Below, piece after piece: positions 53,382-64,000 of a DNA stretch of 64,000 bases. Every line of letters begins with the position of its first letter. Position 1 is the stretch's first letter. Location: contig CM065802.1 of the NCBI GenBank assembly GCA_033398695.1, positions 203,317,096 through 203,381,095 on the forward strand. The letters are read 5' to 3'. A program made the position numbers and the translations under genes. Source of the stretch: Orobanche coerulescens. Its lineage: Eukaryota > Streptophyta > Magnoliopsida > Lamiales > Orobanchaceae. A model generated the notes under the pieces. It had not been told where the DNA came from. It did not search any database and worked only from the letters and a program-made list of their open reading frames with translations.

Positions 53382-55648
53382 ACCAGGGCTCGTTTGCTCC
53401 GCAGCCTCCGCCGAGTGCCGGTCGAGGTAGAGGTCGGGGTCAGCCCGCTAGAGGAGGAGCTTTCAGTGTCGGCTCTGCCCAGCCGCGTATCTATGAGATG
53501 AGGAGGGCCGATGATCCAGCAGCCACTGTGGCGACAGATACCGTTCATATTCATTCTCATCCTATCAGTGTGCTTTTTGATTCTGGTACTACACATTTGT
53601 TCATATCGCTGGAGTGTGTGCGCCGTTTGAGTCTCGACTGTTTGTCGCCTTGCAAGTATTTTATTGTTAAACTTACTAGCGGTGATAGGATCGTTGGCGA
53701 TCGAGAGGTCCGAGACTGCTCTGTGTTTATTTGTGAGAGAGCTTAGCTCTCTAATCTTATTGTCGTTAATATTGAGGGTGAGGATTTGATTCTCGGCGAT
53801 GATTGGCTCGAGCGGCATGGCGCAATCATGAACTACTGCACGAGGATCATCACCATGTTAGCTGAGGACGGCACCGAGCACTCTTTCGCAGGGCGAAAGA
53901 TAGGAAACCAGAAGTTCTTTATTAACGCCTTAAAGGCGATGAGGCTCCTGTGGAAGGGGTGTACTGGTTATTGGTGCTATACCTTGAAGACGGAGGATGG
54001 TGGAGTCGAGTTTTCGTCGATTCCAGTCGTTAGTGAGTTTCTTGATGTATTTCTTAACGAGTTACCGGGATTGCCACTGGATCGTGAGGTCGAGTTTGCT
54101 ATAGAGTTAGAGCCGGGCGCGGCTCCGATTTCGAAGGCGCCATACCGCATGGCACCTTCAGAGATGACCAAGTTGAAGAAGCAGTTGAGTGAGCTTCTTG
54201 AGTCGGGGTATGTTCGACCGAGCGCTTCACCTTGAGGCGTACCGGTCCTGTTTGTGCGGAAGAAGGATGGTTCATTGCGTTTGTGTATCAACTATCGCGA
54301 ACTAAACAAGGTGACCATCAAGAATAAGTATCCTTTGCCGAGAATTGATGATCTGTTCGATCAGTTGCAGGGGGCTTCGGTATTCTCGAAGATTGATTTG
54401 AGATCGGGGTACTATCAGCTCCGGGTGAGGGAGTCCGATGTGCCGAAAATAGCTTTTCGGACGAGATACGGACATTATGAGTTTGTAGTTATGCCCTTCG
54501 GGTTAACTAATGCGCCGGCGGTGTTTATGCAGTTGATGAACAAAGTCTTTATCGAGTATGTGGATAAGTGTGTCGTCGTCTTCATTGATGATATTCTTAT
54601 TTATTCGAGGAACGAGGAAGAACATGCCCATCATTTGCGAGTAGTGTTAGACATTTTGAGGACCGAGCAACTCTATGCGAAGTTCTCGAAATGTGAGTTC
54701 TGGCTGAAGGAAGTGATGTTTTTAGGTCACGTGATTTCAGCCGAGGGGGTTCGTGTGGATCCACAGAAGATTGAGGCAGTGTTGGATTGGGCACCACCCA
54801 AGAATGTGAAGGAGATCCGTAGTTTCTTAGGTTTGGCCGGCTACTACCGTAGGTTCGTCGAGGGTTTCTCGAAACTGGCTCGGCCACTTACACAGTTGCT
54901 CCAGAAGTCCAAGAAGTTCGTCTGGAATGACGAGAGGCAGTCGAGTTTTGAGGAGCTGAAGAGGCGTTTGACTTCAGCCCCGATTTTAGCGTTGCCGTGT
55001 GGCAACGGGGGTTTTGCTATTTATAGTGATGCTTCGGGTCAGGGTCTTGGGTGCGTATTGATGCAGCACGGCAAGAACATCGCATATGCATCGAGGCAGT
55101 TGAGGCCGTATGAGCTTAACTACCCTACTCATGATTTGGAGTTAGCGGCAATTGTTTTTGCGCTCAAGATTTGGCGTCACTATCTTTTCGACTCTGCATG
55201 TCAGATTTTTACCGATCATAAAAGTCTGAAATACATATTTACTCAGCGGGAGTTGAATATGAGGCAGGGGAGTTGGTTAGAGTTGATTAAGGATTATGAC
55301 CTCGAAATCCTTTATCATCCGGGCAAGGCGAACGTCGTGGCCGACGCCTTGAGTCGGAAACCGGTTGCGTTGCGAACGCTTGAGATTCTTACGTCTCAGT
55401 CTAAGCTTCGGCAGGTTTTGATCAAGTTAGATGTTGAGGTTTTGTTGCCTGGAGCTGTCGGGCAACTTTGTGCTTTAGAAATTTCGTCGTCTTTGATCGA
55501 TGAAATTAAGCTGAAGCAGTTGGAGGATCCGATGATTACTCAAATCCGAGAGAACGTTCTTAAGGGAAAGTCTCCTGGGTTTGTGATTCACGAGGATGGT
55601 ATTTTGAGATTCCAGAGTCGGATTTGTGTACCGAACGACTCAGAGTAG
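53382..55648 (+). pseudogene. pol: Protease, reverse transcriptase and RNase H of element H
   Basis: One continuous frame, shifted relative to gag, with stops at 53744, 54233 and 55646. Protease active site VLFDSGTTH at about 53579. The RT part reads GDDWLERHG, then [33 protein letters not shown] and FIDDILIYS (about 54581), all catalytic positions present. RNase H reads [28 protein letters not shown] and VVADALSR with its acids intact. The stop at 54233 lies in SPWGVP (W to stop), within RT. Confidence 0.92.
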
Positions 55649-56923
55649 AGACAGAGTATTCTGCGTGAGGCCCATGCTACACCTTACTCCGTTCATCCTG
55701 GTTCGAGTAAGATGTACAAGGACCTGAGAAGGAATTTCTGGTGGAATGATATGAAGGAGGAGGTCGCACACTTTGTAGCGAGATGTTTGACTTGTCAGCA
55801 GGTCAAAATCGAGCATCAGCGATCGGCCGGGTTATTGCAGTCACTTCCTGTTCCGGAATAGAAATGGGAAGATATATCGATGGATTTCATTACGAGTTTG
55901 TTGAGATTGAGGTCGGGCATGAATATGGTCTGGGTGATTGTTGATCGTCTGACCAAGTCGGCACATTTTCTGGGCATCAAGGACACTTGGGGCCCGGAGA
56001 AATTGGCTCGTGTGTTTATCGCACAGATCGTGAGGCTTCACGGTACTCCGAAGTCTATTGTTTCGGATCGTGATGGTCGTTTTGTATCGCACTTTTGGCA
56101 TGCAGTGCATAAGGCGTTGGGCACTCATTTGCGTTTGAGTACCTCTTTTCAGCCTCAGTCAGATGGACAGTCGAAACGCACTATCCAGACATTCGAGGAT
56201 ATGTTGCGTGCTTGTGCTCTCGATTGGAGCAATGACTGGGAGGAGCATTTGCCATTGATCGAATTCACGTACAACAATAGTTGGCACGCGTCGATTCGGA
56301 TGGCACCGTATGAGGCACTTTATGGGCGGCGTTGTCGATCACCGATTTGTTGGAATGAGGCGTCTGATATGGTCGGGACCGAGCCGAATATCGTTCTAGA
56401 TACGAGGCGGAAGATAGAATTAATTCAGGAGCGGATGTTGACTGCCCAGAGTCGACAGAAGTCATATGCCGATGTCCGTCGTCGACCTTTGGAATTCGAG
56501 GTGGGAGATCATGTTTTGCTAAAGGTGTCGCCGACGATAGGAGTTTTCCATTTCGGGAAGAAAGGGAAGTTGAGTCCGAGATTCATTGGGCCCTTCGAGA
56601 TTCTCGAGCGAGTCGGTGGGTTGGCATACCGTTTGGCATTACCCCCGTCCCTGAGTCATGTTCATAGCGTTTTTCATATTTCCCAGATGAGGAAATATGT
56701 CTCGGATCCTAGCCACGTCATCGATTATGGCGAGATTGATGTCGCCGAGGATATTACTTTTGAGGAGCATCCTTTGAAGATTTTGAAGCATCGTGAGAAG
56801 CGAATGAGGCATAAGACCATCCCTTTAGTCAAGGTGCAGTGGTCGAGACATGGTGTCGAGGAGGCAACTTGGGAAACCGAGGATAGCATGCGTGCTAGGT
56901 ACCCCGAGTTGTTTGCTTCTTAA
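55649..56923 (+). pseudogene. pol: Integrase and chromodomain of element H (catalytic Glu to Lys)
   Basis: The zinc finger reads AHATPYSVHPGSSKMYKDL and CLTCQQVK. An in-frame TAG at 55859 stands for the tryptophan before KWEDISMDF. Core acids are the first Asp in [13 protein letters not shown] and the second in IVSDRDGRF. The glutamate expected 35 residues after the second Asp is lysine (DGQSKRT, codon AAA at 56174), so strand transfer should be abolished. Then GPFEILERVGGLAYRL, and the chromodomain IPLVKVQWSRHGVEEATWE runs to the stop, about 35 bp before the 3' LTR. Confidence 0.92.
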
Positions 56924-56931
56924 GTTTCAGG

Positions 56932-56958
56932 ACGAAACTTATTTTTAGAGGGGTAGAA
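56932..56958 (+). other. Polypurine tract of element H
   Basis: Contains AGAGGGGTAGAA directly before LTR F. The AGTTTCAGGACGAAACTT inverted repeat upstream is conserved in all copies of the family here. Confidence 0.75.
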
Positions 56959-57478
56959 TGTAATATCCGCATTTTCTTTTTCCGGTATTTTCATTTTTGG
57001 TGTATTTTCCAACTCGTTTGTAACCGTTTCGACATTTTGAATCTATTTTATTCTTGGAGTTTCTTCATTTGGACGATCTTCAGTGGTGTTTTGATATTAT
57101 TCCGTTTTATGTCATGTATTGTGGCATGGACGTTCGATTCTCGTAAAACCCATTCTTTTTTGTAATCTCTTTGGTTTCACGAGTTCGTATGGGTGAGTTG
57201 GTCGTGTTGTAAGCTTCGGTTTGTTAATCCGACGTCGTATCGCGATTTTTGGACGTTTGGGCCATTTCGTAATTTCCCTAAGTTTAGGGTATTCTTGCTA
57301 TCCTTGTTGTTCCTGAACCTTCGGGTATTCGGAATCACGCTTCATCATAATGTTTTGGTTTCTGACTCGAATCCGTGGTGATTGTATCCATTGGTCGTTG
57401 CTACGCTTTGGTATTTTTCCGTTTATTCCTCGTCGAGTAGTTACTTCAGTTCTGGCCTGTTTGCTGTCCCAGGCTGTG

Positions 57479-57785
57479 TTACGGCCGTAATACTAGAGAG
57501 TTACGGCCGTAGGCATTTCTTTATACGACCGTAACAAGGATTCGTTTCTTGCCTCTTGGTCCAGTTCTGAGTTACGGGCGTATCATATTTGAGTTACGGC
57601 CGTAAGTATTGATACGGCCGTAATGGTGTTCTTGATACGGTCGTATGTGTCTTTCGTCAGATTGTCTAGTTTCTCTCCAGAGCCAATTACGGCCGTAAGA
57701 GGATACGGCCGTAAGAGAGTCAGGATACGGCCGTAATATTCCTATGTTACGGCCGTAAGTGGGTTGTGTTACGGCCGTAACACCT
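57479..57785. promoter_or_regulatory. U3 palindrome cluster, TTACGGCCGTAA type, LTR F
   Basis: At least eleven copies of GTTACGGCCGTAA, ATACGGCCGTAAT and variants. The full-length cluster, about 300 bp, ends 6-10 bp before the TATA box. Confidence 0.75.
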
Positions 57786-58399
57786 GCCAGTATATAAACT
57801 GGCAGCGGCCCATTTTTTTCCTCATTTCTCATATCTCTCTTTTCTCTTCGCGACGGGAGCGACGACAGAGGCTAGGGTTCGTTCTATTTTGATCCAAACT
57901 CCATTATAAGGGCATATTCAAGTATCATATCATCCACCTATCGCTAATCATCCATCGTTCATCTTCGAATCTAGGTAAATCTTCTAAGAACCCTATTTTT
58001 GGGTAAATTGGGGGTTTTCGAGTTTTTGTTCGATTCGTTCTGTGTGATTGATATATTCATGATGAATATGATTAATCTTGTTAGTATCCTTAGTTTTCCT
58101 ATGGATTCATGGTATATTTCGTGGTTTTTGCGTAATCGAGAGGGTTTGGTTGTGGTCCACCCTCGTCGTTGTTCTCGGGCGAATATACATGAATCGTAGG
58201 CGGGTTTTTGGGTGTTTTCCATTTCCGTATTCGTTTAGAGTTGGTTGTGATTATGTTCTTCGAATCGTTAGGTTCGGTTCCGTTGGTTCCTAGTGTTCGT
58301 TGGTGATTTTCCTTTTCGTTCATTGCATCATCAATTATTCAAGGCAAGTATTTTTGGAAACCTTTATGCTTAACATGTAATGGTAATGTGTGCTTTGCT

Positions 58400-58640
58400 C
58401 ACCTCGGGAGGGTCCGAAGGGATCACGGAGGGAATCCAATGGATTAGCCCTGGATTCACGAGTTTGTTTCGCTAGCCAGCTCGGGAGGGTCCTTTGAGGC
58501 CTTGGGTGGAATTTGTGGCTTCGTCCCGGTCCTAGGCGATGCCTGTGCGTGATTTGTTTTATAAGTGGCCAGCTCGGGAGGGTCCTTAGAGGCCTCGAGT
58601 GGGATTTGTGGCTTCATCCAGGTCCTAGGCAAATTGATTG
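58400..58640. repeat. Tandem repeat in LTR F
   Basis: Same units as in LTR E (CTCGGGAGGGTCC with GGCCTCGAGTGGGATTTGTG). Confidence 0.85.
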
Positions 58641-59149
58641 ACTGTTTGTTTCCGGGAAAGACATGTCTGGTTTTTGGTTTTGAAATGAATTTGGTGCATT
58701 GTACTATGAAATGTGTAAGCGATTGGTTTGCCTTGATTGCTTGTACTAGCGTAATTGCTAACTCCTTTGGGGACCCGTTGTGGGGAAATTCTTCTTATGG
58801 ATTTCAGGTTATGATCATCCGGACGAGCGAGTGCTGGGACAGTACGGGGATGTTGGCCAGGGTCGTTGACATGTGCACTCGAGTCCTTTTATTTCCATTG
58901 TTCTATTCGATATGGTTGTTGTCTACTTTTGAAACTTATAGATTGTAGCTTTTCTCTTCGGATTGTGATTTGTATTCGTCGAAGTTATTTATGTTTGTCA
59001 TTGTCGATTATCCTGCCGGTTGTATCGGGCGTTTGATTTTCAACTGGATGATGTGTGTTTTTACTATGGTAAGTTGTGTCTAACCTGGTTGGTCCCATGT
59101 AAGGGTCCACGGCACTGTAATATACCTTGAATATCACGGGGGTGTTACA

Positions 59150-59362
59150 AAGCCCTGGTGGTGCAGAAGGACTAGTTGGACAAGTACCACTGCCCTCGCA
59201 ACGAGGGACATCATCATCACTCACTCACTCACTTGAAGTTCATCATTTTGCTCATCTGGTTCACGAATAGGTGAAGACGAATGCTCCACAATTGGCCTCT
59301 CCCCGTTTCGTCTGCGAGAACTGTTTGCACCCGTACTTATATTCTTGACTCTTCTAGCCATA
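59150..59362 (-). pseudogene. Fragment of a protein start, possibly a transposon accessory protein
   Basis: The minus strand reads MARRVKNISTGANSSRRRNG and then PIVEHSSSPIREPDEQNDEL before a stop, with a further Ser/Pro/Asp-rich stretch (SDDDVPRCEGSGTCPTSPS) in another frame up to the LTR F end. A basic start followed by an acidic, serine-rich linker is common in CACTA accessory proteins, but the identification is weak. Element H appears to have inserted here. Confidence 0.3.
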
Positions 59363-60191
59363 CTGCAATAAGGGATATGATATGTATATTTTTTAGATTA
59401 AAAAAGACAGTAATATAACCAACATAGAAATATATATTAACACTAATATAGACATCTGGTGAAATCAGCAACTTCACAATAAGATAAACTAGTGAAATCA
59501 GCCAAAAAAATAGCAAGTAAAAATCAAATTTTATTAAAAATTAGTTTTGTTAAGTAAAAATTAATTTCAATCAATTAAACCAATTTTAGTCACTAAAATA
59601 AATTGAGTTAGAATTCAGGTGAAAAGAATAAGAGTCTTAATAGACTTGTTTCTTTATTAAGCTAAGACTATTAGTTAACCTTTTGTTTACACGAATATCC
59701 AATCAAAATTTACTTCAGTAGCTAATCTTCTAAATTTTATGTTAATAGACATAATTATAAATAAGTCAATTACATCAAGGTGTAAGGCAAACGGGCAACT
59801 TTGCAAGATGCTGCTTTTAGGGCAGCTTGTCCCACAGTGAAACCCCCACTCCTCAAGCCCGTTAGAGGAGAAACCCCTGTTAAATCCACACAAGTATTTC
59901 AATGGTGTATTGGATGAATTACAAGAAAGTTTTAAGTTACCGAGTATCATATTTGCATGTATATTCACTAATAATTACTTTTTTTTTCTGAGCTTTCTCA
60001 TATATAATAAATAAATAAGGGTATAAATAAAAAAATAAATGATTACTAGATTAACTATTTATTCTATATTTGTGATATATAATTATATGCCCCTATTATT
60101 TGGGATGGATAAGGGATGAATATATACATATATGTATAGATAAATAACAATCTTAACTACAATGAATGAAGCAAGCATGGGAATTTCTTAC
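59363..60191. other. AT-rich segment between LTR F and the SKU5-like exon
   Basis: Mostly AT-rich. Around 59780-59900 a GC-richer island reads GFTVGQAALKAASCKVARL on the minus strand with nearby stops. It could be the next decayed exon of the SKU5-like gene or unrelated. No firm call. Confidence 0.35.
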
Positions 60192-60360
60192 AGTGTGATT
60201 AGCAGTATACCAATCTCCAATTAAGACAGTGAAATCGTCGGCCGGGATATCGGAGGGGACAGGGATGAAGGGCCTGCTTAGTATCTTAATATCTCCAACA
60301 CCAGCAGTAGTCTTGTGGAATGCCAAGGATGGGAAGTAGAAATAGGATCATATTTGATCC
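60192..60360 (-). pseudogene. SKU5-similar multicopper-oxidase-like exon fragment
   Basis: The minus strand reads SYFYFPSLAFHKTTAGVGD, IKILSRPFIPVPSDIPADD and FTVLIGDWYTANHT and ends at a GTAAGA splice donor (60191). The FPSLAFHKAAGG and IPVPxPxPAxDxxVLIGDWY patterns belong to SKU5/SKS proteins, GPI-anchored or secreted relatives of ascorbate oxidase that act in cell-wall expansion. An in-frame TGA precedes SYFYF where a Gly codon would be expected (QIGS in the family). At that point the inverted-repeat arm begins, so the gene has been broken there. A fragment only. Confidence 0.8.
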
Positions 60361-60711
60361 TTCATTCAGGGACTAGGATTAGTCCGACTAAATTGGGATC
60401 ATCTAGTTATCAAAAAAAATATATATTAATAGGATGATTTTCATTTAACACTCCTCTTAGATTTTCTAGTTACATCTAGGTAGCCATTAGTCCAATAATT
60501 TCATATAGGTCCTTCTTTCCATTTTCCCATTCATCAAAGGGTGAAATCAGCTCCCAAACATAACCTTATTTTCTCATTTTGAAAAAATATCCCTCGCAGT
60601 TTTCCTAATTCAACTTAAGTCATTTATCTTGTTATTTATTGCTTACTTATATTTTATTTTAATAAATTATTTAAAACATTAAAGAAAATAACCTTTTCTT
60701 CTTACTAAGGG

Positions 60712-61690
60712 GCTGTTTGCCAAACTTGTCTGTCTGGATAAATTGTGTCTGTCTGGTTAAATTTGTCTGTCTGGGTAAATTGATCCTGTTGTTTACTTTT
60801 TCATCTGAATAAACTGTCTGAATAACAGAAATGACCGATTTACCCCTGAATATGAATTATAAACTGTTTTATAAATTGTTGTTTATTTTTTAAGCAATAT
60901 AAATGATATAATCCAAAAATCAAAACATAAATTCATAAAGTACTTAAAAATCCAATTTCAAACACAAAAAAGTCAAGTTCAATCACAAAGTAGCCAAATT
61001 CAAACACAAAGTAGACAAATTTAAATATTATTGGAAAATCAAGTTTGACTCATCTTCTAGATATATTATTTAAATTTAAACAAAATATTATACATAAATG
61101 ATTCAATTTTGTATGTAAGTAATATATAAAATATTTAATATGTATATAAATAATATGTATAATTTACAATATATATTTATATATAGAAATATATTTTAAA
61201 TATATAAGAACATATATAATAAATATTATACATATGAATAAATGTTAATATAAAAGTAATATATAATATTTATTTATATATTCATAATATATATGATATT
61301 TTGTAGATACAAAAGTTTATTTATACAATAATATATAGTAACAAATATTATATATAAATTAATAATGTATATTATTTATATATGAAGAATATATATTACA
61401 TTCATTTATATTAAGACCTAAATTTTTATATTGTATATATAAATGAGTATATATAATGGGAACATAAGAGTCATTTTTTTGTCCTAAATTATTTATATTG
61501 TATATATAAATGTGTGGTTTTCAATTAGGGGTAGGGGAGTCATTTTTTTGTCTTAATGGGGACAACACCCCTTTTCATGCTTAATGAATAAGTCATTTTT
61601 GTCTTCAGAATAAGTCATTAAGCCACAAGTAAACACCTCCAAACGTCTGAATAATAAGACATTTTATCTATTAAGCTGATTAAGTCACAA
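60712..61690. mobile_element. hAT-like non-autonomous element, right arm (candidate)
   Basis: Mirror copy of 29464-30478: starts AAGGGGCTGTTTGCCAAACT and ends near AAGTAAACAGCCCCCAAGT. Confidence 0.45.
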
Positions 61691-61835
61691 GTAAACAGCC
61701 CCCAAGTCTCCTGCCAGGAGTTCATACCTCTGGCAACAGTTCCGATGGAAACTTATTCTTTCATTTTTATAAATAAATAATTAAGTATATATTGATTTAT
61801 TTGTGTTTATCGAAAACATAATATATGGAAAAATG

Positions 61836-62042
61836 TAATCCCTCCATCCGTCAAAAACTTGTCCCAGTTTCTTTATTGGGGTGTCCGTCAAAAACTTATC
61901 TTAGTTATAAAAGGAAAAGTTTCTCTTTTTCTTCTTCTCAAAAGTGGAACCCTTTCTCCACTAAAATCACTTTATACCAATTTTTCTTAAAACTCGTGTC
62001 ATTCCAACTTGGACAAGTTATTTGTGGACAGAGGAGGGAGTA
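61836..62042. mobile_element. Stowaway-like MITE, right arm
   Basis: Mirror copy of 29125-29330, bounded by TA, with ATCCCTCCATCCGTC and GACAGAGGAGGGAG ends. Confidence 0.75.
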
Positions 62043-63390
62043 TTGTGTGAACCATAAATATGATCTAGAATTATTGTGTATATTTTTTTAAATTATTATG
62101 ATATGTTTATAATTATTTAGAGATTAAGTAATTTAAATCCTTTTATAATAATAGTAAATTTAATATAATTCAGAATATTATGTGTAAATAATATTAAATA
62201 ATCTCATATATTATAAGATGTTATGTATTCTCAGAATATTGGGTTTTCTAAATTAGTTCTATTAGAATACTCAATAAATTGAATATTTCATGTACTATAA
62301 TATTAAAAATTTAGAAAAATTATAATAATATTTTAGAATTTTGAATATTTTCAGAAGTCCATAATACTAGTATATTCCTTATTTGTGTAGGAATATTAAA
62401 CTTTATACTTATTTATATCAATAATAGTATTTTCCATGATATTACGATATTGTAAATTAATTAAACAAATATAAATGATTAAATTCAGTAACTTCTCATT
62501 AAAAGTTATGAGAACATAAATAATATATTCCTAGAAGGTAATTTGTATACTTTATAACTATGTATTAAAGTTATATTATTAATTTTATATAATAAGGTGC
62601 ATTAGATTCTATAAGTTATTACATAAGTAATATTAGAAATTATAATTTACTAAAATCCAGAATAAATTTCTGAGTTTTGAAAGTAGTACCCTATATTTCA
62701 TCGTGACTTTGAGAATTTAATATAGAACTCCAAAATAAAGTTTGTAAAATAATTATTTACAAAATTACCATATTCCTTTATAAATATTTGAGGTAAATAT
62801 AAAAGTTTGTTATAAGTTAGGGTCAAATTTATAATTTGCAATATAAATATCTAATAATAATGTGTTTGGTCATTTCAAAATTAGTTTGACTTCTGAATTT
62901 ATATGTAATTAGAAATACTCTACTGCTTCGCTATTGTTCAACAAGTACTTCATTTGAGAAGAGGACATCTAACATGAGTGATAGATGTAATAGACCCTAT
63001 ATTCATATTAAGAATAATTTGTGTCCTTTTATGTTATTTTACAAAGTATGAGTTATCTTAGCATTTAATCTGTCAAATATTTTCTATAAAATCAGACACT
63101 TTAACGATCAAATACGTTTATAAATATTTTATCGGACATCGAGTATCTTATCGTTTTAATCATTTTTAATCAATTTTACTAAATAAAGCCCCTATTACTT
63201 TTAATGTAATAATGTGTGCGTCTGACTTTCTTCTAGTGGAAACATATTACAGCCTCGTTTTTAGATCGAATGAATTTGAATCGAATCAACCGAATCAATC
63301 GAATGGATTCGAACTGATCGAATCAATCAATTGAATCGAATGGACTCGAATCGAATCGAATCAATTGAACTACAATATATATTAAGGGTA

Positions 63391-63785
63391 AATAATAATA
63401 ATAATAAAATAATAGTAAAAATAATAATAATATAATAAAATATAAATGATAAGTTGAGATCTATTTGATAAAAGTAAATTGTAATAATATTAACGATATT
63501 AATAACAATAAAGATAATAAATATAATAATAATACCACTGATAATAATGGTAAATAATAATAGTAATCAACAACAACAACAACAACGATAATAATAAATA
63601 TTATTAATAATAATAGTAAATATTATTAGTAATAATAAAAATAATAATAATTAAGATTAATAATAATAATAATACTAACACTGATAATAATGGTAAATAA
63701 TAATAATAGTAATCAACAACAACGATAATAGTAAATATTATTAGTAATAATAATAATTAAAATTAATAATAATAATAATATGAAG
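63391..63785. repeat. (AAT)n-rich microsatellite block, right arm
   Basis: Mirror of the ATT block at 27367-27775, with the same internal duplication but slightly different repeat counts. Confidence 0.85.
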
Positions 63786-64000
63786 AAAAATAACTAAACT
63801 GAACTGAACTGAACTGAATAAACCTGAACTGAACTGAAACTGAGGTTGAATAAGTATTGATATAATCTAAGGTAATTACAAGAAATATCACGAAGAATCC
63901 TAACACCATCATTACATTTATTTTTTAATACAAAGAAAGTCGTAGTTTATTATTCCTACAATCATATTTTTGTCTTTGGACTTGGACTATTGGCTGAAGA

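Larger units (their letters stand above)
50476..59149 (+). mobile_element. Element H: Ty3/gypsy chromovirus with stops and mutated integrase
   Basis: 5' LTR (truncated, 50476-52040), PBS, gag, pol and 3' LTR (56959-59149). Gag and pol are each in one consistent frame but carry five in-frame stops. A frame change separates gag from pol near 53381. Order and chromodomain place it in the chromoviruses, same broad family as the array at 1-10310, whose LTR body it shares. It is the likely type of autonomous partner that the pol-less copies once used, though this copy is dead. Confidence 0.92.
56959..59149 (+). repeat. LTR F (3' LTR of H)
   Basis: 2191 bp, TGTAATATCCGCATTTTC to GGGGGTGTTACA. Complete. 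Carries a hairpin at 57271-57290, palindromes at 57479-57785, TATA at 57791 and tandem repeat at 58400-58640. Confidence 0.92.
60361..64000 (-). repeat. Right arm of the 3.7-kb inverted repeat (runs off the window)
   Basis: Reverse complement of 27145-30821. Starts TTCATTCAGGGACTAGGATT beside the SKU5-like exon and is still matching at 64000. Non-coding. Confidence 0.9.

Noticed and set aside
59687..59968. 93-codon minus-strand frame near LTR F
   Set aside because: No recognisable motif and neighbouring stops in the more gene-like frame. Kept only as a possible decayed exon.

Overview
The window is a repeat-dense stretch of plant nuclear DNA, most likely from a eudicot. The evidence is several chromodomain-bearing Ty3/gypsy LTR retrotransposons primed by initiator-Met tRNA, CACTA, Helitron, MULE, hAT and Stowaway-type DNA elements, tRNA-derived SINE-like sequence, and one intact gene of the plant self-incompatibility S1 (SPH) family, a group best known from dicots. 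No bacterial, organellar or rRNA sequence was seen. Only the S1-like gene (33108-33554, minus) looks like a functional host gene. Everything else recognised is transposon sequence or captured gene scraps.

Layout. 1-10310: minus-strand tandem array LTR-internal-LTR-internal of a non-autonomous chromovirus whose internal domain keeps only a gag zinc-knuckle scar and a 3' module, with no pol. 10311-13271: gag C-terminus, 3' module and the first part of an LTR on the plus strand. 13272-26392: a composite plus-strand element with an LTR (type B), an internally deleted gag, a 3' module and a different LTR (type C). The type B LTR is split by a CACTA element (14164-20692, TSD TCA) that carries a captured, intron-containing LOG cytokinin-activation gene fragment. 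26393-26589: the C-terminus of a Helitron helicase directly abutting LTR C. 27145-30821 and 60361-64000: a 3.6-3.7 kb inverted repeat about 29.5 kb apart, reaching the right edge of the window. 30861-33000: a CACTA end, an LTR scrap and a MITE nested in a fold-back element. 33108-33554: the S1-like gene. 34580-45658: a chromovirus (element G) with frameshifts, a MULE-like insert just upstream of its 5' LTR TATA box, and a 589-bp duplication of flanking DNA in place of a 5-bp target duplication. 46370-49440: minus-strand LTR D with its 3' module. 50476-59149: a second chromovirus (element H) with in-frame stops and a catalytic Glu-to-Lys change in integrase. 60192-60360: a fragment of an SKU5-like multicopper-oxidase-like exon.

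The most unusual pattern is in the LTR promoters. Just upstream of the TATA box or probable start region, each LTR carries a cluster of short self-complementary, CpG-containing motifs. Motif identity does not follow LTR body relationship. A and E/F have near-identical stretches in their bodies but CTATCGGCCGATAG versus TTACGGCCGTAA. C and D have homologous bodies but TTACGGCCGTAA versus TTAGCGTGCGCTAA. LTR A and the plus-strand LTR at 11330 share their start but carry CTATCGGCCGATAG versus GCACGAGC/GCTCGTGC. This looks like an exchangeable promoter palindrome cassette. The non-autonomous copies also share a 3' module, absent from element H, which contains a double stem-loop that is a paralogue of one in the LTRs.

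All identifications come from reading the sequence. No database search or alignment program was run, and similarity statements are by eye.
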